In this document: positions 7,685 through 15,538 of the stretch, piece by piece
Layout of the letters: every line of letters starts with the position of its first letter
How positions within the stretch are numbered: the first letter of the stretch is position 1
NCBI RefSeq assembly: GCF_039544165.1
Contig: NZ_BAABLD010000008.1
Coordinates: 372,001-436,000 of the forward strand
Direction: 5' to 3'
DNA: 64,000 nucleotides
From: Viridibacterium curvum
Lineage (GTDB): Bacteria > Pseudomonadota > Gammaproteobacteria > Burkholderiales > Rhodocyclaceae
The notes under the pieces: model-generated
Told to the model about the DNA's origin: nothing
Seen by the model: the letters and a program-made list of their open reading frames with translations, nothing else
Database searches by the model: none
Position numbers and translations under genes: made by a program

Positions 7685-9004
7685 TCAGACGATCATCCCG
7701 GCGCCAACGGTATTGTTGTTGCTCTCGTCGATGACGATGAAAGCGCCCGTCGCGCGGTTGTCGGCATAGGCGTCGGCGAACACGGGCTGAGCCAGCTTGA
7801 AGCCGACCCTGGCGATGTCGTTCATCGCAAGCTGCGTCGCCTCGACATGCCCCTGGGAGTTGACGTCCACCTTGAAGGCAATGCCCGTCAGCTTGGCCTT
7901 GCTGCTGCGCGTGGTGTGGCGGATCAGGTAGGTGCGGGCCGGCGACAGCGGGGTCTCGGACAGCCAGCAGACCATGGCCTCGATTTCCTTCTTCTGCTCG
8001 GGCACTTCGCTGCTCTTGACCAGCATGTCACCGCGCGAGATGTCGATCTCGTCTTCGAGCAGGATGGTCACGGACTGTTCGCTTACACCCTCGGCAATAT
8101 CGACACCGCCGATCTGCACGGCCTTCACACGGCTCTCGCGACCATTCGGCAGTGCGGTCAGCAGGTCACCGACCTTGACCGAGCCCGACTCGATGCGCCC
8201 CTGGAAGCCGCGATAGTCATGCAGGTCCGGGTTGGCGGAATCCTGCGGGCGACAGACGAACTGCACGGGGAAGCGGAAGGCTTCGGGCTTCTCGCCGCTT
8301 TTGTGTACACCGGCGGCCGGCACGCCTTCGAGCAGCTCCAGCAGGGTCGGGCCCTGGTACCAGCTCATGACTTCCGAACGATCCACGACGTTGTCGCCAT
8401 TGAGCGCCGACATCGGAATGAAGCGGATGTCGCGGCCATCGTCGAACAGGCCCAGCTTGGCGATGAAGGCCTTGTAATCGGCGACGATGGCGTCGAACTT
8501 CGATTGATCGTGATCGATCAGGTCCATCTTGTTTACCGCCACCACGATGTGCGGGATGTTCACGAGGTGGGCGAGGTAGCTGTGGCGACGCGTCTGCGTC
8601 AGCACGCCCTTGCGCGCATCGATGAGGATGATGGCAAGGTTGGCCGTCGAAGCGGCCGTCACCATGTTGCGCGTGTACTGTTCGTGGCCCGGTGCGTCAG
8701 CAATGATGTACTTGCGCGTGCCGGTCGAGAAGTAACGGTAGGCCACGTCGATGGTGATGCCCTGCTCGCGCTCGGCCTGCAGGCCATCGGTCAGCAGCGA
8801 CAGGTCGACGGCTTCCATGCCGCGCTTCTTCGAGGTCTTCTCGATCGCGTTGAGCGTGTCGGCGAGGATGGTCTTGGTGTCGAACAGCAGTCGGCCGATG
8901 AGGGTGCTCTTGCCGTCGTCGACGCTGCCGCAGGTCATGAAGCGTAGAAGACCGTTGTCTTCTACGCGGTGAGGAGTGAGGAGTGAGGAGTGAGGAGTGT
9001 TCAT
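7685..9004 (-). CDS. cysN: Sulfate adenylyltransferase large (GTPase) subunit CysN
   Basis: A 439-residue EF-Tu-like GTPase that drives ATP sulfurylase (with CysD) to make adenosine 5'-phosphosulfate. P-loop GSVDDGKS is at residues 26-33, DAPGHE at 103-108, NKMD at 158-161, then the beta-barrel domains. No APS kinase (CysC) domain follows, which fits the APS-reductase type CysH in the operon. The start ATG 9004 has GGAAAG 9 bases upstream. Residues 3-12 (TPHSSLLTPH) are not native-looking: they are translated from a 4-copy GAGGAGT tandem repeat, so the usual N-terminal extension has been replaced. Confidence 0.95.
   Translation of the reverse strand: MNTPHSSLLTPHRVEDNGLLRFMTCGSVDDGKSTLIGRLLFDTKTILADTLNAIEKTSKKRGMEAVDLSLLTDGLQAEREQGITIDVAYRYFSTGTRKYIIADAPGHEQYTRNMVTAASTANLAIILIDARKGVLTQTRRHSYLAHLVNIPHIVVAVNKMDLIDHDQSKFDAIVADYKAFIAKLGLFDDGRDIRFIPMSALNGDNVVDRSEVMSWYQGPTLLELLEGVPAAGVHKSGEKPEAFRFPVQFVCRPQDSANPDLHDYRGFQGRIESGSVKVGDLLTALPNGRESRVKAVQIGGVDIAEGVSEQSVTILLEDEIDISRGDMLVKSSEVPEQKKEIEAMVCWLSETPLSPARTYLIRHTTRSSKAKLTGIAFKVDVNSQGHVEATQLAMNDIARVGFKLAQPVFADAYADNRATGAFIVIDESNNNTVGAGMIV
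8971..8998 (+). repeat. Tandem heptamer (GAGGAGT x4) inside the 5' end of cysN
   Basis: Four perfect 7-base copies at 8971-8977, 8978-8984, 8985-8991 and 8992-8998, read on the minus strand as the third to twelfth codons of cysN. Seven is not a multiple of three, so gain or loss of one copy would shift the cysN frame. The same heptamer (TGAGGNG) recurs at 9061-9090 and near 28733-28766. Confidence 0.9.
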
Positions 9005-9060
9005 TGTGTTTAGCTTTCCGTGGGCTGAATTCAGGTGGGGCTTACAGGGCGAGCGGGTTT

Positions 9061-9090
9061 ACTCCTCACTCCTCCCTCCTTACGCCTCAC
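9061..9090 (-). repeat. Degenerate heptamer array directly after cysD
   Basis: On the minus strand this reads as four consecutive heptamers TGAGGCG, TAAGGAG, GGAGGAG, TGAGGAG starting one base after the cysD stop codon. With the 8971-8998 array it flanks the 86-base cysD-cysN spacer. Confidence 0.8.
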
Positions 9091-10026
9091 TCAGAAATAC
9101 CCTTCCTTCTTCCGTTGCTCCATCGAGGCTTCGGAAGTCTGATCGTCGAGGCGCGTCGCGCCGCGTTCAGTAATCGTGGTGGTGGCGGTCTCGACAACGA
9201 TCTTCTCGACCGAGTCGGCATCCGAGGGCACGGGCGCCGTGCAGGGGATGTCGCCGACGGTACGGAAGCGCACCTGCATGTCGATGATCTCTTCGCCAGC
9301 CTTGGGCTGGTTGAGCACTTCACCGCTCGCGAGTTCAACATTGACCGGCATGATCGCGCCGCCGCGCATCACCACCGGGCGCGTGTGGGCGAAGTAGATC
9401 GAGGGCAGTTCGAGCTTCTCGCGCTCGATGTACTGCCACACGTCCATCTCGGTCCAGTTGCTGATCGGAAACGCCCGGATGTTCTCGCCCTTGTGCACGC
9501 GAGCGTTGTACAGGCTCCACAGCTCGGGGCGCTGGTTCTTCGGGTCCCACTGGCCGAACTCGTCGCGGAAACTCATCACGCGCTCCTTGGCGCGGGCCTT
9601 TTCCTCGTCACGACGTGCGCCGCCGATACAGGCGTCGAACTCGAATTCCGCAATGGCTTCCAGCAAGGTCACGGCCTGATGCTTGTTGCGCGACTCATCC
9701 GCGCTCTTGAGCACCACGGTGCCGCGCTTCATGGAGTCTTCGACCGAACGCACGATCAGACGCTCACCGAGCTCGGCCGCGCGCTTGTCGCGGAAGTCCA
9801 CGACTTCCTTGTAGTTGTGGCCGGTGTCGATGTGCATCAGCGGGAAGGGGAACTTGCCCGGGCGGAAAGCCTTTTCGGCCACGCGCAGCATGCAGATTGA
9901 ATCCTTGCCGCCGGAGAACAGCAGCACCGGGCGTTCGCACTGGCCGGCCACTTCACGCATGATGTGGATGGCCTCGGCTTCAAGCCAGTCGAGGTGGGAG
10001 AGGGTTTGTTTGGTCAGAGTGGTCAT
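9091..10026 (-). CDS. cysD: Sulfate adenylyltransferase small subunit CysD
   Basis: A 311-residue PAPS-reductase-like (PP-loop) ATP sulfurylase subunit, with the PP-loop SGGKDS at residues 38-43. The family stretches HIDTGHNYKEVVDFRD and CIGGARRDEEKARAKER are present. It transfers the AMP moiety to sulfate, powered by GTP hydrolysis on CysN. The length matches the family. It lies between cysH and cysN in a minus-strand operon, 33 bases after cysH. Confidence 0.97.
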   Translation of the reverse strand: MTTLTKQTLSHLDWLEAEAIHIMREVAGQCERPVLLFSGGKDSICMLRVAEKAFRPGKFPFPLMHIDTGHNYKEVVDFRDKRAAELGERLIVRSVEDSMKRGTVVLKSADESRNKHQAVTLLEAIAEFEFDACIGGARRDEEKARAKERVMSFRDEFGQWDPKNQRPELWSLYNARVHKGENIRAFPISNWTEMDVWQYIEREKLELPSIYFAHTRPVVMRGGAIMPVNVELASGEVLNQPKAGEEIIDMQVRFRTVGDIPCTAPVPSDADSVEKIVVETATTTITERGATRLDDQTSEASMEQRKKEGYF

Positions 10027-10059
10027 GATCGTGTTTCAGCCGCACAGGGCGGCATGGGG

Positions 10060-10830
10060 TTACTTCTTGACGTGCAGGCCGCATTCTTTCAGCGCAGGAT
10101 CCTCCCACCACCAGCGCCCGGCGCGCACATCTTCGCCGACGGCAATCGCGCGCGTACAGGGCGCGCAACCAATGCTGGGGTAGAACTGGTCGTGCAGGGC
10201 GTTGTAGGGCACGCCATGGATGCGGATGTAGGCCCACACCTCCTGCTCGCTCCAGTCGGAGAGCGGGTTGTACTTGTCGAGGCCATTGCCTTCGTCGAAC
10301 TGGCGCACGGGCAGATCGGTGCGCGTTGCGCCCTGCGCCGCACGCATGCCGGTGATCCAAGCCTTCTTGCCCGCCAGCGCACGCTTGAGCGGCTCGACCT
10401 TGCGCACATGGCAACAGGCCTTGCGCAGCTCGACCGAGTCGTAGAAGGCATTGATGCCGTTCGTGCGCACGTAAGTTTCGACGGCATTGCTGTCCGGGAA
10501 GAAGACCTTGAGACGGGTAGCGTACTGCGTCTCGACCTCGCCCATCAGCGTGTAGGTCTCGGCAGGCAGGCGGCCGGTGTCGAGCGAGAAGATCTCGACG
10601 GGCAGACCCTCCTTGAGGATGATGTCGGTGAGCACCATGTCCTCGGCACCGAAGCTATTGGCGAAGGTGATTTCACCGGGCTGCGCCTTGTGCAGGTCGA
10701 TCGCCGCATGCAGCAGCTCGACAGCCTGAGAGCGCTTCACAGCCACGCTCATGCGCAGCGCGTCGGTCAGCTCCGGATTCGTCGCAGCGTTGATGGCACG
10801 CGGCCGGATGATGGAAACAGTGTCACTCAT
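10060..10830 (-). CDS. cysH: Assimilatory adenosine 5'-phosphosulfate (APS) reductase
   Basis: A 256-residue reductase of the CysH family that makes sulfite from APS using thioredoxin or glutathione. The two Cys pairs that bind a [4Fe-4S] cluster are present (Cys139-Cys140 and Cys222-Cys225), which marks the APS rather than PAPS type. The catalytic Cys is in the C-terminal ECGLH motif (Cys250). This agrees with the absence of APS kinase in the operon. It starts 2 bases before the stop of the DUF934 gene is cleared. Confidence 0.95.
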   Translation of the reverse strand: MSDTVSIIRPRAINAATNPELTDALRMSVAVKRSQAVELLHAAIDLHKAQPGEITFANSFGAEDMVLTDIILKEGLPVEIFSLDTGRLPAETYTLMGEVETQYATRLKVFFPDSNAVETYVRTNGINAFYDSVELRKACCHVRKVEPLKRALAGKKAWITGMRAAQGATRTDLPVRQFDEGNGLDKYNPLSDWSEQEVWAYIRIHGVPYNALHDQFYPSIGCAPCTRAIAVGEDVRAGRWWWEDPALKECGLHVKK

Positions 10831-10831
10831 C

Positions 10832-11443
10832 TCAACCCCGAGCGTGACGACGCCAGAGCGGCTGGTCGATCACGGTCGCGCCCTGGTAGGGATCGCTGAA
10901 GTCGTTGAGCGAAGCCAGCGCGTCTTCCGCCGAGCGGTCAGCACGGATCTGGTAGGCGTCAAAGCCGCAGCGCTTGAAGAAGAACAGCTGGTCGCGCAGC
11001 ACGTCGCCAAAGGCACGCAGTTCGTTCCTGAAGCCGAAGCGCGTGCGCAGCAGCGCGCCGGCCGAATAGATGCGGCCGTCGGCAAAGCGTTCGACGTGGA
11101 TGGCGATGACCGGGAAGGCATTCACGTCAGCCTGCGCAGCAAGGTCTTCGACGAGTTCGTGCGTCTCCAGCCATACGCCGACCTCGCCAGCCGCCACGCG
11201 CGCAGCGAGTGCTTCACGACGTGCCTGCCAGACCACGAAGGGCACAATGACCTTGCCGTCCGGAATGACGGTATCGGCGATCTGCCCGGGTGTGGCCGTC
11301 TCGGCACCCGTGAGCTTGAACAGCACGACCTTGCCGGCCTGCTTCTTCACTTCGGTCTCAATCGCGGGCAGACGCACGATCTGCCATGCGTCGTCGGCCA
11401 CGATGCTGGCCACGCCAGCGTTCAGCTTGATCAGGTTAGACAT
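10832..11443 (-). CDS. DUF934 domain-containing protein of the sulfite-reductase operon
   Basis: A 203-residue protein of the DUF934 family, which in beta- and gammaproteobacteria is almost always encoded between cysI and cysH. The start ATG 11443 overlaps the end of cysI by 8 bases. Characteristic stretches are DTVIPDGKVIVPFVVW near residues 57-72 and RTRFGFRNELRAFGDVLRDQ near 133-152. It is thought to support assimilatory sulfite reduction, but its biochemical role is not known. Confidence 0.9.
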   Translation of the reverse strand: MSNLIKLNAGVASIVADDAWQIVRLPAIETEVKKQAGKVVLFKLTGAETATPGQIADTVIPDGKVIVPFVVWQARREALAARVAAGEVGVWLETHELVEDLAAQADVNAFPVIAIHVERFADGRIYSAGALLRTRFGFRNELRAFGDVLRDQLFFFKRCGFDAYQIRADRSAEDALASLNDFSDPYQGATVIDQPLWRRHARG

Positions 11444-13118
11444 TCGCAGCTTCCTTCTTGCCCGGTTGGCGGTCAGCGTAGACACGCTCCTTGAATGGTG
11501 CGAGGCCCAGACGGCGCACGGTGTCGATGAAGCGCTCTTCCTGCGTGCGATTGTCGACATAGACATCGATCAGGCGCTGCACGACGCCAGCGACTTCGTC
11601 GGCCGCGAAGGACGGCCCGATGACTTCGCCCAGGCTCGCGTCATTGCCCTGCTTGCCGCCGATGGACACCTGGTACCACTCGCTGTCGTTCTTGTCGACG
11701 CCAAGGATGCCGATGTGGCCCACATGGTGATGACCGCAGGAGTTCATGCAGCCAGAGATGTTGAGCTCCAGATCCCCGATGTCGTGCTGGTAGTCCAGAT
11801 CATCGAACTGGCGCTGGATCGACTCGGCGATCGGAATGCTCTTGGCATTAGCCAGATCGCAGAATGAACCGCCGGGGCAGCAGATGATGTCGGTGATGAG
11901 GCCGATATTCGGCGTCGCCAGACCGGCCGCCTTCGCTTCCAGCCACAGCGCGTAGAGATCAGACAGCTTGACGTCGGAGAGGATGATGTTCTGCTCGTGC
12001 GAAGTACGCAGCTCACCGAAGCTGTACTTGTCGGCGAGGTCGGCAACCGCGTCGAGCTGGCTGTCAGTGATGTCGCCCGGCGCAATGCCCGTGGGCTTGA
12101 GCGACAGGGTCACGGCGCGGTAGCCCGGCACCTTGTGGGCGTGCACATTGCGCTTGACCCAGTTGGCAAAGGCCTTCTCTGCAAGCTTTGCGTCAAAGCC
12201 GGCATCCGTCACGGGCAGCGTGGCATAGGCCGGTGCGGTGAAGTGCCTGGCGACGCGATCGAGCTCGGCCTGCGTGATGGTGTTGGGGCCATCCTTGTGG
12301 AACGCCCACTCGTCCAGCACCTGCTTCTTGAACGCTTCGATGCCCAGTGCCTTGACGAGGATCTTGATGCGCGCCTTGTAGGCGTTGTCGCGACGGCCGT
12401 AGCGGTTGTAGACGCGGATCGCGGCTTCGCAATAGGTCAGGATGTGCTGCCAGGGCAGCGCTTCTTCAATGACTTCACCGAGGATGGGCGTACGACCGAG
12501 GCCACCACCGATCCACACGCGGGCTACGAGTCCGCCGGCAGCATCGCGGTAGAACTCCAGGCCGATGTCGTGCATCTGCACGACGGCGCGATCAGTCGTT
12601 GTGCCACTCACCGCAATCTTGAACTTGCGCGGCAAGAGGGCGAATTCGGGGTGGAAGGTGCTCCACTGACGAATGATTTCGGCGAGCGGCCGCGGATCAA
12701 CGATCTCGTCCGGCGCGATGCCGGCAAACTGGTCGGTGGTCACGTTGCGGATGCAGTTGCCCGAGGTCTGGATGGCGTGCATTTCCACGCTGGCCAGCTC
12801 TTCGAGAATGTCCGGCACGCGCTTGAGCTCCGGCCAGTTGTACTGGAAGTTCTGGCGCGTCGACACGTGGGCGTAGCCCTTGTCGTATTCGCGAGCAATG
12901 TGCGCCAGCTTGCGGATCTGCGTCGAGTTGAGCAGGCCGTAGGGCACGGCCACGCGCAGCATCGGTGCATAGCGCTGGATGTAGAGGCCGTTCTGCAGAC
13001 GCAGAGGGCGGAACTCTTCTTCCTTCAGTTCGCCCGCAAGGTAACGGCGGGTCTGGTCACGGAACTGCGCAACGCGCTCATTGACGATGCGCTGGTCGTA
13101 TTCGTCGTATTTGTACAT
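11436..13118 (-). CDS. cysI: Assimilatory sulfite reductase hemoprotein (nitrite/sulfite reductase family)
   Basis: A 560-residue siroheme/[4Fe-4S] reductase. Cluster ligands follow the Cx5C...Cx3C pattern (Cys414, Cys420, Cys457, Cys461). Substrate and siroheme residues sit in the STRQN stretch near 86-90 and the GNCIRN motif near 120-125. It reduces sulfite to sulfide. No flavoprotein CysJ is nearby; this short, ferredoxin-type CysI with DUF934 is the usual betaproteobacterial arrangement. It follows the TSUP permease gene by 66 bases and overlaps DUF934. Confidence 0.95.
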   Translation of the reverse strand: MYKYDEYDQRIVNERVAQFRDQTRRYLAGELKEEEFRPLRLQNGLYIQRYAPMLRVAVPYGLLNSTQIRKLAHIAREYDKGYAHVSTRQNFQYNWPELKRVPDILEELASVEMHAIQTSGNCIRNVTTDQFAGIAPDEIVDPRPLAEIIRQWSTFHPEFALLPRKFKIAVSGTTTDRAVVQMHDIGLEFYRDAAGGLVARVWIGGGLGRTPILGEVIEEALPWQHILTYCEAAIRVYNRYGRRDNAYKARIKILVKALGIEAFKKQVLDEWAFHKDGPNTITQAELDRVARHFTAPAYATLPVTDAGFDAKLAEKAFANWVKRNVHAHKVPGYRAVTLSLKPTGIAPGDITDSQLDAVADLADKYSFGELRTSHEQNIILSDVKLSDLYALWLEAKAAGLATPNIGLITDIICCPGGSFCDLANAKSIPIAESIQRQFDDLDYQHDIGDLELNISGCMNSCGHHHVGHIGILGVDKNDSEWYQVSIGGKQGNDASLGEVIGPSFAADEVAGVVQRLIDVYVDNRTQEERFIDTVRRLGLAPFKERVYADRQPGKKEAANV

Positions 13119-13184
13119 GTTCGCAATCTCTCTGCGGGAAATCGTATTGGTGCGCGCTTCGCTGCGTATTCGTAAGTACTGCGC

Positions 13185-13967
13185 TCAGCGTGCCGCGATC
13201 AGCTTCATGCCGATCAGCACCAGCATGCCGGCGAGAATCGGCCGCAGCACTTTCTCGGGCACCCTGGCGGAAATATGGCTGCCGATCCAGATGCCCGGCA
13301 GGGATCCGATCAGCAAACTCCCCAGCAGCACCCAGTTGATGCTGCCGAGGAACCAGTGGCCGATGCCGGCCACAAGGGTAAGCGGCACCGCGTGCGCAAT
13401 GTCCGAACCGACGATGCGATGGGCTGGCAAGGAAGGGTAAAGAAAGAAAAGTGCGGTTACGCCCAGCGCACCGGCTCCGACGGACGAGATCGACACCAGC
13501 ACGCCCAGTATGGCCCCCATCATCACGGTAAGCCAGAACGTACGTTGCGGATCCGGCTGGGCCGGCGCATGGCGCTGGGCAAAAGCCTGGATGTGCTTGC
13601 GGAAGATCAGGGACACGGCCGTCAGCAGCAAGGCAATGCCCAGGGCGAATGAAATCAGGCCCTTGGCCTCGCCGATACCGCCCGGGAACCAGGTGTGCAG
13701 GGCAGCCAGGGTCAGGGCTGCTGCCGGCAGGGAGCCATAGGCCATGGCACGCGTGATGCCCCAGTCCACCGTGCCCTTGAGGCTGTGTGCCAGCGTGCCG
13801 CCGGCCTTGGTGATCGAGGCATAGAGCAGGTCCGTACCCACGGCAACAGCCGGACTGACGCCGAACAGCAGCACCAGCAGGGGCGTCATGAGCGAGCCGC
13901 CGCCCACGCCGGTCAAACCGACGATGGAGCCGACGGCAAAGCCTGCGACGGGGTACATCCAGTCCAT
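13185..13967 (-). CDS. TSUP family (TauE/SafE) sulfite/sulfate-related permease
   Basis: A 260-residue membrane protein from ATG 13967 with about eight helices. It carries the TauE/SafE motifs VGLTGVGGGSLMTPLL near residues 17-32 and the repeated SSVGAGALGVTAL in the second half. It is the first gene of the cys operon on this strand and probably imports sulfate or exports excess sulfite. The start was chosen over longer options because the extension is not hydrophobic and does not look like family sequence. Confidence 0.88.
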   Translation of the reverse strand: MDWMYPVAGFAVGSIVGLTGVGGGSLMTPLLVLLFGVSPAVAVGTDLLYASITKAGGTLAHSLKGTVDWGITRAMAYGSLPAAALTLAALHTWFPGGIGEAKGLISFALGIALLLTAVSLIFRKHIQAFAQRHAPAQPDPQRTFWLTVMMGAILGVLVSISSVGAGALGVTALFFLYPSLPAHRIVGSDIAHAVPLTLVAGIGHWFLGSINWVLLGSLLIGSLPGIWIGSHISARVPEKVLRPILAGMLVLIGMKLIAAR

Positions 13968-14191
13968 GGGAACACCGAGCCTAGGTTGAAGTTTGCGGAT
14001 CATAGCGGGGGGACATGGGCGCCACACCCCGTGCACGGCTCACATCAATAGTAGTAAAAGTAATAGAAGGCCCTGCGGGCGCCGCTACCCGGCCTGCCAG
14101 ACCGGTGGCCGCACCACGGCCAGGACTTGCACCCAGCCCTGTTGAGAGCCGGCGGCAGAAATCCGGGGCGTGTGCGAGAAACCCGGGCCGC

Positions 14192-14833
14192 TCAGCCGCG
14201 GCGGAACCAGAACCACCACAGAACAAGCATGACAACTCCAACCCAGAGCAGGCGGGTCGACATGAAGATATCGGTCGCGGAAGTCGGTGCCATGCCGCTC
14301 CACACCTCGACCGTCACACCATCAACGATCATGTTGTCGGAACGGACAAATGACACGATGGGCCGGGCGAATCTGGACTCGCGGAACGTCACCGGCCCGG
14401 CGCTCGACACCAGCTCGAAGACCTGCCCCGCCCTGCCGTTTGTCTCGCTGAGCCCGCTGACGGGGCTCTTGTGGATCGGACTGACCCCGTTCGATGTCTC
14501 CTGCATCTCCCAGCCGGCCATCCACAGACTGGCCGCCGGTCCGTCCGAGCGGGCGCGGCCAATGAGGCGCAAGACAACGGCGTAAGGATTGTCCAGCGTC
14601 GTCACCGGTATGGAATCCCCGCTCCAATCCACGGAGTCGGCCAGAAACGCGTTGATCAGCGTGCTCTCATTCCGGTCCGGTGCTGACGGTTTGAAGTCGT
14701 CAATCTTGCGCAGCGTCTCGGCGTCCAGCGAAATGCTTTTGACCAGGCGTTCGCCAAACTTCTGCTGTGCCGCCTGTGGCGCCCCCTGCATCACGCCCAG
14801 TACACAGGCCATGACCAGCAGCCACTTTTTCAT
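14192..14833 (-). CDS. Exported protein with C-terminal membrane anchor, unknown function
   Basis: A 213-residue protein not recognised as a known family. It has a signal peptide (residues 1-21), an extracytoplasmic beta-rich-looking region, and one C-terminal membrane helix (about 194-210, LLWVGVVMLVLWWFWF) ending RRG, so the bulk would face the periplasm. It is divergent from the gene at 14988 with 154 bases between. The 224 bases downstream (13968-14191) show no gene or clear hairpin. Confidence 0.65.
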   Translation of the reverse strand: MKKWLLVMACVLGVMQGAPQAAQQKFGERLVKSISLDAETLRKIDDFKPSAPDRNESTLINAFLADSVDWSGDSIPVTTLDNPYAVVLRLIGRARSDGPAASLWMAGWEMQETSNGVSPIHKSPVSGLSETNGRAGQVFELVSSAGPVTFRESRFARPIVSFVRSDNMIVDGVTVEVWSGMAPTSATDIFMSTRLLWVGVVMLVLWWFWFRRG

Positions 14834-14987
14834 TTGCTCCCCCGTCTTTTCGACATGTCATGCAGATTTTACGGCAAGGCGCTCTGCAGGGACTTTCCCG
14901 CAAACCCATGTTGCTTGCGCGCAAACCCGCCAGACAACAGACACCCGTGTGGTGCATGATGCCGACAACGCCAAGCGGGAAAGTGCA

Positions 14988-15473
14988 ATGACAGACTTCA
15001 AGGACTGGATGGAACTCGCAAGCTACGTCGTCACCGTCGTCGCCCTGCCCTTCGCGATCATCGTCTTCATCATCGAACAGCGCCGCGAGCGCGCCAACGA
15101 GGAAGAGGAGATCTACCTCAAGCTCGCCGATGACTACGGCAGCTTCATGCGTCTGGTGCTGGAGAATGCCGACCTCAAGCTGCGCTCGCGCACCCGCACA
15201 CTGCTGGACGAAGAGCAGACCGAGCGCCGGCTGGCGATCTACTCCATCCTCGTGAGCCTGTTCGAGAGCGCCTACATGCTGGTCTTTGAGGACAAGATGA
15301 ACCGCAAGCAGCAGCGCATGTGGCAGAGCTGGGAAGACTTCATGCACGAGTGGTGCGCGCGTGAAGATTTCCGTGATGCCCTGCCGGCCCTGCTGCACGG
15401 CGAAGACCCTGATTTCGTGCGCACCATCGAACGCATCGCCAGCGAGGAGGCGGGGCGCCAGCACCCTGCCTGA
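14988..15473 (+). CDS. Small membrane-anchored cytoplasmic protein, unknown function
   Basis: A 161-residue protein with one N-terminal membrane helix (about residues 11-29, SYVVTVVALPFAIIVFII) followed by a charged, helical cytoplasmic domain (QRRERANEEEEIYLKLADDYGSF and similar). Proteins of this shape occur widely in proteobacteria without known function. The start ATG 14988 is preceded by CGGGAAAG, a plausible ribosome-binding site. It lies 65 bases before the symporter gene, which has its own promoter candidate. Confidence 0.7.
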   Translation: MTDFKDWMELASYVVTVVALPFAIIVFIIEQRRERANEEEEIYLKLADDYGSFMRLVLENADLKLRSRTRTLLDEEQTERRLAIYSILVSLFESAYMLVFEDKMNRKQQRMWQSWEDFMHEWCAREDFRDALPALLHGEDPDFVRTIERIASEEAGRQHPA

Positions 15474-15493
15474 GAGGATGCTGGCCCTATAAT
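15464..15493 (+). promoter_or_regulatory. Candidate sigma-70 promoter of the symporter gene
   Basis: A perfect -10 hexamer TATAAT at 15488-15493, rare in this GC-rich window, lies 46 bases before the symporter ATG. The -35 region is weak (CCTGCC at 15465-15470, 17-base spacing). Confidence 0.5.
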
Positions 15494-15538
15494 TGCTGCA
15501 AACAGCTTGTCCAAAATTGCCTGACGGAGCGTCGTCCC

